From assembly GCF_000182925.2 (NCBI RefSeq), contig NC_026501.1, forward strand, positions 4,505,917 to 4,569,916: DNA of 64,000 nt, read 5' to 3'. The translations under genes were made by a program, and so were the position numbers. Below the pieces are notes generated by a model. It was not told where the DNA came from and searched no databases. It saw nothing but the letters and a program-made list of their open reading frames with translations. This document shows positions 56,776 through 64,000 of the stretch, piece by piece. The first letter of the stretch is position 1, and each line of letters opens with the position of its first letter. The stretch comes from Neurospora crassa OR74A (taxonomy: Eukaryota > Ascomycota > Sordariomycetes > Sordariales > Sordariaceae).

Positions 56776-57569
56776 CTTGCCGGTCGGGTGATGCCCAAGA
56801 TGGTGCTATGGTACGTGAGAGGTGAGATTGGCAGGAAGGTCGAAATTCCACGGGGCTCACAATTTTGCCAGTTGGGGATATTTTTTGGGGCTTGAAATCC
56901 GAAAAAGTGTGGAAGCGGCGGTGCAAAGCCACACTTGAGCCGCCTTGACCACCAGGCACCTTAACCAGCACCGCAAAACTCTGCCCACTGAGGGGTGTCT
57001 TGGCGCTCGAACGACCAGCAATCGCACCACACCAGCCACAAGTGTGCCTTAGCCACATATGCCTCGCGCACTATCCACTTGCGACTGGCTGATAGCGGGA
57101 CTGGACATGTCCAGAACCGCGAACCACAGTCCCCCCCTCCGCACTCACGGGAGTTAGGTACCTACAAGTTGCCGGGGCAGTTTGGGGCGCAAAACAGCGC
57201 CCTGGGATTTGTGTTTACGGCGCCCTTCATCCCCTCTATTATTCGCGTGTTCACTGTCGCAAAAGTAAACAGTCTGCCCCGCCGACGGGACCCGACCCTT
57301 GCGGCTGGAGGATCTGAGTGACCTAGCCTGAATCCAAAGATTGTGGAATGTCATGCGGATGCGCGACGCCAAGCAGGGGCAAAGTCGCGTCCAACTACCA
57401 AACCTAGGAAAAGAACGTGTAACTATACTATACAATCATCTATCCACCCACTTCGTCGATGCTGGTGCGCCACTTCATTTGTCGCCCATGAACAGCGGAC
57501 ACCACATACGAGACTCCAATTGAGAATTGGGAGAGGTAGAGCCAAACCCGTCAACGGCAGAAAGTCGAC
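56776..57569. promoter_or_regulatory. Divergent promoter region of rps11 and spc7
   Basis: 794 bp between two outward-facing start codons. It has GC-rich segments and no supported gene. Ribosomal-protein and cell-cycle genes are normally regulated differently, so two promoters are more likely than one. Confidence 0.5.
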
Positions 57570-60500
57570 ATGACGTCGCAACAAGATGTTACGCTCCCCC
57601 CGACGCGGATCCCGCGCAAATCGATAAGCGGCGGCTCACCGACGAAGAAAAGAGCAGAGAAGGACAATGCAACTGTTGATATCGGCGCTATGGGCGCTGG
57701 TCGCAAGAAGATGCGCAGTAAGAGCATGGGGCCAGGTAGTCTTGACATATTCAAGTCAGGCAATGGTAATCGCAGAGCCGTACGTTCATCAGCACCCCTG
57801 AACCCTTCCTGGTTAGGTAGTTAGACATGACACTTAATAGCCATCTCACTGTAGTCTCTGGCCGTACCATCACGTCCACCCCCAAGGTCCATTCTCAAGC
57901 CGACCTCGCTCCCAGAAATCCCTACATTCAAATCGCGACAAGCCGGAAGCCAGGTCAGCGGCACCGATCAATCGACGAGCTCATTTGACAGCGGCGAGGG
58001 CGGGACCAGGGTAGCCGTACGCACTGAGGAGGAGCAGCAAGCAGCTGCCCGAGAGCGCGAGGAAAAGGAGCGGGCGCAGGTTGAGAAGGACAATAACGAG
58101 CGAAGGGAAGCGCGCAGAAAGTCACTTGCCAACCGGAGAGTGTCCTTTGCCGCCGAAGCCACCCTGCACACCTTTCATGAGATCGAACTTCCCCAAGATT
58201 CGACAACGTCTACAGATACAACACGCCGCGCATCGTCTTCGACCGCCGCTCCATCCCCTGCCCCTTCGACCTTGGAAGCTCCTAAACCACTGCCTTCGCC
58301 CGATAATGCCGAAGATGACACCATTGCGTACGATTCCGACCTTGAGCATGCTGATAGTGTCGCTGAGATTCAAGCGGAGGAGATGACCGGATCAAGCGAT
58401 GACTCGGATGTTGAAGACGGCACTATGATGACGGTAGAAGCAGAAGAGTTGACCTCGGCCTCTATAGCAACACCACGCTCGCATTTCAGCGCAGACTCGA
58501 GTGGGGACTTGGATGAGAACCTCCGACTTGCGGCCCGAAGAGCTGTGACCCAACGACTGGATGAAGACGAAGAGGTTATTGCTGGGTTCGCAGGATGGGG
58601 AAAGAAAAACATTGCGCAGGGAAGCTCAAGCCAAGGCAGTGGTCAGCACACCCATTCCAATCTCACACAGGCTGATCAGGTACCGGACACGGATATGGAT
58701 GCGGATATGGATATGACCACCGCCGTGGGTGGAATCATCCGACGGATGAGTAGTCCATCACCTGAGGGAGACGATGGCGATGACATGGACATGTCGATGG
58801 ACGTTACCAAGGCAATAGGAGGAATAATTGCACAACCAATACCATCAACCATCCAAGAGCATTCCGCTAGACCGGGTTCCAGGTCGCTTGAAGTTTCAAC
58901 AACGTCGCGTGGTGATAGAACCATGGAGCTCCCAACAGCAGTAGGAGGAATCCGACACAGCAGGGTTTCGGATGTGAGCCAGTTCGACACGGATGCTAAT
59001 GAGGACATGTCGATGGAGATAACCACGGCAATTGGTGCGGTGTTGGGCGGGACCTCGTTCGGCAACGCTCCTCAGGAATCTCGGCCGACGACGAACAGTG
59101 GGACGAACGATGACGAAGACGAGGCTTCCATGATGGATATGACTGTCAGTGTTGGCCAAATTCTACGGGACAGGCCCGGAAACGAGGCAAACGACACCCA
59201 AGCGATGGACATTACAGCGGTAGTGGGTGGTATCATCAAACCAGCCCCGACTCCTCAGCAGGGCTCGACAAGCCAATCAATCACGGGGCCTACAGCTAAA
59301 GAGAATATCCGGCCTCTGACATCTACGGCTGTGATTCGAACTTCTCCTAAGCGGCGGAGATCGGCGGTTGTAGATGAGAATGGAAGCCCTGGCCTTGCTG
59401 CCTTCCAGAACAATGGTCTCCGTCAAAGTTTGCCGCCTGCGAGCTCAATGGCAGCGGGGGGGCTGTCTAATGATGCACCAAGCTCGCCATTACAGAGCTC
59501 GCCATTGAGGAGCTCGCCCACCAGGATTCTGCCTACTCGAAGCTCTCCGGACAGGCGCCCTCTTGCAAGACAGCCCTCGCCAGGAAAGGCTCCAGAGACA
59601 CAGCTGGGCACTCCGGTATCAAAACCTGCACCTAGAAGGATTGGGAGCCGATCAAGTTCACCTATACGCGCGGCTTCGCCCATGGCGAAAATCACACCAC
59701 TCAGCCTGAAATCGAAGCTTTTCCGTCAGGATCCCTCTACTGGGCTTAACACTCCACGCATTGTGTTGACACCACAGAACCGCCGTCTTTCTGGAGTTGG
59801 CGCTGACCGACCGGGATTGGGCTCGCCTAAAGTTGCAGAAATTATCGATCGCCGAGATTCCATTGGAGAGGCCGCTCCCGACTTTATTCCCAGTCAACCC
59901 GATGGCCAACGCCGTGCTGTGGCCTTTGCGGACCCTCGAGTAATGGAAGCTGAGCTTGACAAAGAGAGGCGAGAGGAAGAAGAGAGAGAGAACAGTCGCC
60001 GGATTTTGGAGCGAGAAACGGATGGAGAGCGAGATCCCACTGTCAATTTGATGGAGATGATTCAGGGGCTCACGCCCAAGAAAAAGCCTTTACGTGGCCG
60101 GAAGAGCTTGGCCGTAGGAAGTGCAAAAGGCCTTTTGGGGAAGCGGCCCGTGGAGTTGGACCAGGATATTGATGAAGATACTCCAGAAAAGGATGGAGTA
60201 AAACGGCTGAAGGGACATCAAGGCAGTCCAGTCAAGAACATCAGGCTGCAGGCGCCTCCGTCCAAGGCCGAGACCACAACGGGCAGAGAGACCGTCTCTG
60301 AGTCTGTTGATCAAACAAGCAACAATACTGTCACACCAACTATACCGTCTTCGCCCACACAGACAATGACACCCAGAAATCAGGGTCGTTTCAAGGATGT
60401 CGCGAATGACCAGCCTACAATTACAATGGACTTTGACCACACCGGCCACATTGATGCGAATGCGGAGCCACGAGATGACGACGGAGAGCGCATTCATCTG

Positions 60501-62211
60501 CAGGACTTCCTCAACATGACGAGTATTCGGTTTATGGAGCTCACTACGACTAAACGAAGACACACTATTGCCCCAGGGGCTTCTCGAGACAGTACATCTG
60601 CGGAGGATAAGGATGTTACCTTTGAGAGTTGCGTGGTGGCTGGTGCCTGTACGGTGCCTATGCTAGAATTGTACCAGCATGTAGGTCAACCTTGCACAAC
60701 ACAATATCATGTCCCTTGCTAACCATCAAACAGTCCTGTCGTGAACTGAAGAAATACATCTCAGAGGGACGCCGCATTGTGCGCGATATCGAGACCGAGA
60801 CCTTTGTGGAAAACCCGCCGTTGTTCAAGGAGTACATCTCGGCCACTCCGGAGCTTAAGCTTCTCATGGATAACCAGTTCAAGAACGTCAAGAGCCACGC
60901 CCGGCTATTGAGCAAGGCGATGTGGTATGAATGGCGCATGAAGCTACAAGAAGGACTCAAAGAGGGGCTCTTCAAGATCTCGGAAGGAATGGACAAGGAC
61001 GACGAGCTTCTAAGGAAGCAGCAGGAGCTCTTGTCATCAGTCCTTCCCAGTCTGACCAAGCGATACGGAGCTCTTGAGCGTGAGTTGGAAAATCTTGAGG
61101 CTGTCGAAAAAGAGCTTGAGGACTGCGACCCAGAGGACCTTGAGGCTGCTCGCGCGGAGCTTACCGAGCTTGACAAGACCATTGCTGAGAAGAGCAAGAA
61201 GATTGAGGAGCTTCGCCAACAGGTCGAGGAACATCAGACGGGCGTTCAATCCCTGGCTGATCAGAAGCAGCAGTGCTTGGATGATATCACGGCGGCCGAC
61301 AAAATTCGGGAGGAGTGCAGGGGGTGGAGCTTGACGGAGATCAGCTCACTCAAAGGTACGTGTTTACATTATGGTGTTGCTCAGGTTCAGTTCTAGCAGA
61401 TACTTACATGTCGGCAGCTCGTGTCGACGAACTGGAGGAGAAATCCGGCTGGGCCATCAACAAGATCGAAGCTTCGGTGATGTTCATGACCTACAAGCGA
61501 GAGATCGAGCTCGCCTTCGACTTGGCCTCCTTCAAGCAACAAAACAAACAGGGACCCACTATTGACATCCGATACATCGCACACAAGCGCGAACGCAACG
61601 TCATTCCCTTGACACCAGAAAGAAATTTTTTCATCGAATGCATCAGCAGCCACCTGCAAGCTCTTTCAAAGTCCTCTCTATCCGTTAATCGCTTACTCAC
61701 CATTGTCAGCGACGCGTGGGACAAGGCCGACGCAGCAGCCGAGCAGATCCGGCTTCTCAACCTGAGCTTTCCCACCAAAGTAACTCGGACATCCGACACA
61801 ACCCTCGAAGTCCGCTCCTCGCTGCTTTTAGCACCTCTACAAACTCGCGTCGAAGTTTGTCTAGCCCTGGAGAAAATCTTTAACAACAAAAATAGCGACG
61901 CACTCGACGTAAGAGTCACATCAGACGCCAAGGTCCTTTACGGCGAGCAGTTCACCAAGTCCAAGTTGAATGACTTTCTCAAGAATAAGCTCGGGAAGCA
62001 AGTGCTTGGGAGAAAGGAACAGCAGCAAGCTCGCGGCAACAGAAAGAAACAGCAGCAACAGGAATGGAGTGAGGTCGTGTTAGAGTTGCACAAGCGGCTG
62101 ATGGCGAAGGGTGCCAAGGTGGGGCATTCTGGGCAGACACAGTTGGCGAATGGGAGTGCGAATACGCAGCACCTGCAGGGCCCACAAGATCAGGGGGTGG
62201 CGCTGAAGTAA
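57570..62211 (+). CDS. spc7: Kinetochore scaffold Spc7/Spc105 (KNL1)
   Basis: Four exons: 57570-57779, 57855-60680, 60734-61355, 61418-62211; introns 75, 53 and 62 nt. Product about 1,483 residues. PP1-docking motifs are visible: RSILKP (SILK, ~82-85) and NRRVSFAAEA (RVSF, ~165-168). Six MELT-type repeats follow at ~355, 385, 427, 457, 497 and 521 (MDMT, MDVT, MELP, MEIT, MDMT, MDIT), most with a trailing A-x-G-G-I-I; Mps1 phosphorylates such sites to recruit Bub3-Bub1. A long disordered, S/P-rich middle comes next. The C-terminal Spc7 domain starts LQDFLNMTSIRFMEL, then VPMLELYQHSCRELKKYI, coiled coils (ELENLEAVEKELEDCD) and an RWD-like end that binds Mis12. It acts in the outer kinetochore and spindle checkpoint. 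Confidence 0.95.
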
Positions 62212-64000
62212 ACAAACCTTTTGGGTTTGGGTCTTTGGGGATTCGGGAGGCTCAGGTGGATGGTGGATGGAGCAGGGGTTCGACAGCGGCTGAATGACTG
62301 CACCCTTATAGGATGACCCGTTGTGTACTCTACACAATGTTCACTTCGACAGCGCCGTGTTGTCTCGGTTAAATGCCTGAAATCGGATGGACGGGGAATT
62401 GTACGGATGGAGGATGTCCAAGTTTGGCTTTTGAGTATCGAGTATTGGTATGATGATAGATACCCTTGGCTAGATTATATTGTTTACTGGCTACTGATTG
62501 TTCTCGCTTGATTGACTGTCTTTGGTGTCTGTTTCTGGAAATACGATTACGCTATGCTGATAAGGGGTTCGCTTTGTAAATCTCAAATGCCATGCTTTTG
62601 ATGGACAAAAATTGGGTTCTGATATATTTGCTTGGATCATTTTGGCGGTCTTTAGTCAGTCTACTTTGCTTGTGGACTTTTTGATATACATATTTTCCTT
62701 GGTGTGCCCTCAAGCTGAATTTCCTTTGTTGGCTGGCTGCTGTCTTTTGTCCTATAGCCTACTCCCTTGAGCCTTGACCAAGGAGAGGAAAAAAAAAAAA
62801 GAAAAGAAAAGTTCTCTCGTCTGGATTCCTGGGGACGCTTTCTATCACATGATTATTCTAGTCCACGCGTTCAGCAATGCAGAAGCAACCAAGGCTAAGA
62901 CGTCAAAACGACCGCGACGCACAAAATAGGTGGGTATAAATGACTACCCTACCCTGTTGTTCAATTTTAAGATATGTCTCCGCCCCGTTACGCATATATC
63001 AAGATTACAATGATTATGAATTTCCCTTACACATAGTTGACCTTCACGAACTATCTACAAGGCATGTATGTAGGCTCATATAATGTCTTTGAGACCGAAC
63101 AGATTCCAGGCTTCAATGTGGGCTGAAGGGTAAAAGCTGTAAAGGAACCAAAAATTTTAACCCAAGATCAAACTGAACGGTGTAGCGACGGCGGTTCAAA
63201 GCGTTAGCATTGTTGAGAGATAGACATGAAGTTGAAGGTTTACTGTGCGTATTCGAGGACCTGACATGACGTATGCAGCAGACATACACACTTTCAGAGT
63301 AAATGGACTACATCTGTTGATGTACCGCATTGGCGTGATAGATGATATTTGCGGCGATGACCAAACCCTTCATTTGACTGACTACCATGTTCCGACTCGT
63401 CCGGTTGGTTTAACAGTCATGATGATGTATACACACGGTACCTCCAATTTTGATCTTGTTAATGGACCAATGTTAAAATAAAAAGATATCTGGATCTTAA
63501 TAGCAGAATGCACGACATGGAACGATGATCGCGAAACGTTTGCAGACGCTCAATGCGGTTAAAATTTGATGCACACTACGGCTTCAACACAGCTTTCTAC
63601 CTATCTGTCTCAATTTGTCCAGGTATGCGCACCTACTTTTGGTTTCTGATATATGGGTAGATCCGATCGTGCAGGTCTCGTACAAATTGCACGATGTAAC
63701 TTGCGATATGGCATACTCAATTCTAGATTATGTAGATGTCTGAAACACATCTTGCCTGATCACCCATTATAACCACGAGAAGCCAACAAAACTGTCTGAG
63801 AATATACCTGATGTTTGATAAAAACGTACGTATTGGAGGCAGTTGGTTTGGGGCGTTTGGAGGCAAGTTCAAAATGATGGGGAACGGAAAGTGAGTGTTG
63901 GAGAAAAGAAGAGAAAAAAGAACAAAAGCAACCTAGGATGGTGTATGGTAGGCAGCTAGCAGATGCCAGACCATCAAATGAATCCCTATCAGCATCAAGT
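62212..64000. other. Intergenic edge after spc7, no supported gene
   Basis: AT-leaning non-coding sequence. It holds an A-rich run at 62789-62812 and a 78-codon frame (63245-63481) with a non-ATG start and no domain. Confidence 0.5.

Noticed and set aside
48-64000. CRISPR array or prokaryotic operon
   Set aside because: The tandem repeats present have no unique equal-length spacers, and all recognisable genes are fungal with introns.

Overview
The window looks like a chromosome arm of a filamentous ascomycete. Genes have short GT-AG introns (about 50-320 nt) with CTAAC/CTGAC-like branch sites, long intergenic gaps, many trinucleotide and homopolymer tracts, and fungal-specific genes (Ssr4, Spc7, verprolin). 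One large AT-rich block shows repeat-induced point mutation (RIP): CpA and TpG are nearly gone, TpA is rife, CpG survives and stop codons are dense. This fits a Sordariales fungus such as Neurospora. That placement is inference; no database was searched.

Layout, left arm (1-25.4 kb): a mitochondrial membrane protein (314-1879, -), verprolin/WIP (3519-4944, +), a possible two-exon small gene (6367-6671, -), a single-pass membrane protein (10333-11715, +), nucleolin (13401-14809, -), complex I PDSW/12.3 kDa subunit (15470-15908, +), mitoribosomal mL54 (16624-17390, +), TFIID subunit TAF7 (18044-19735, -) head-to-head with TFIID subunit TAF3 (21294-22081, +), and a YMD8/SLC35C2-like transporter (22942-25154, -).

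Centre (25,415-38,073): a two-layer transposon nest. The outer layer is a Mutator-like (MULE) DNA transposon with 88-bp terminal inverted repeats and an 8-bp target duplication (AAAAAAGG). Its transposase gene is split by a complete 9,287-bp Ty3/Gypsy chromodomain retrotransposon with two 340-bp LTRs and a 5-bp target duplication (ATTAT). Both are heavily RIP-mutated, but the outermost ~120-140 bp at each MULE end are almost untouched. The retroelement carries ~3 kb of unexplained sequence between pol and the 3' LTR: two tandem-repeat arrays, an uninterrupted A64 tract, a purine-rich block and a duplicated 19-bp stretch next to the polypurine tract.

Right arm (38.1-64 kb): a cytosolic GH15 glucoamylase-like enzyme (40032-42488, +), an RBM42-like RRM protein (43090-44451, -), 6-phosphogluconate dehydrogenase (47667-49682, +), a MITE-like inverted-repeat element (50340-50554) with a shorter relative at 38.27 kb, SWI/SNF-RSC subunit Ssr4 (50901-53205, +) followed by a long open frame in phase with it, ribosomal protein S11/uS17 (55777-56775, -) head-to-head with the kinetochore scaffold Spc7/KNL1 (57570-62211, +).

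The genes are mostly conserved housekeeping functions (transcription initiation, chromatin remodelling, ribosome, mitochondria, pentose phosphate pathway, kinetochore, actin) with no operon-like logic. The distinctive feature is the nested, RIP-inactivated transposon whose left end lies about 260 bp upstream of the transporter start codon. I found no CRISPR array, convincing tRNA or rRNA gene, or secondary-metabolite cluster.
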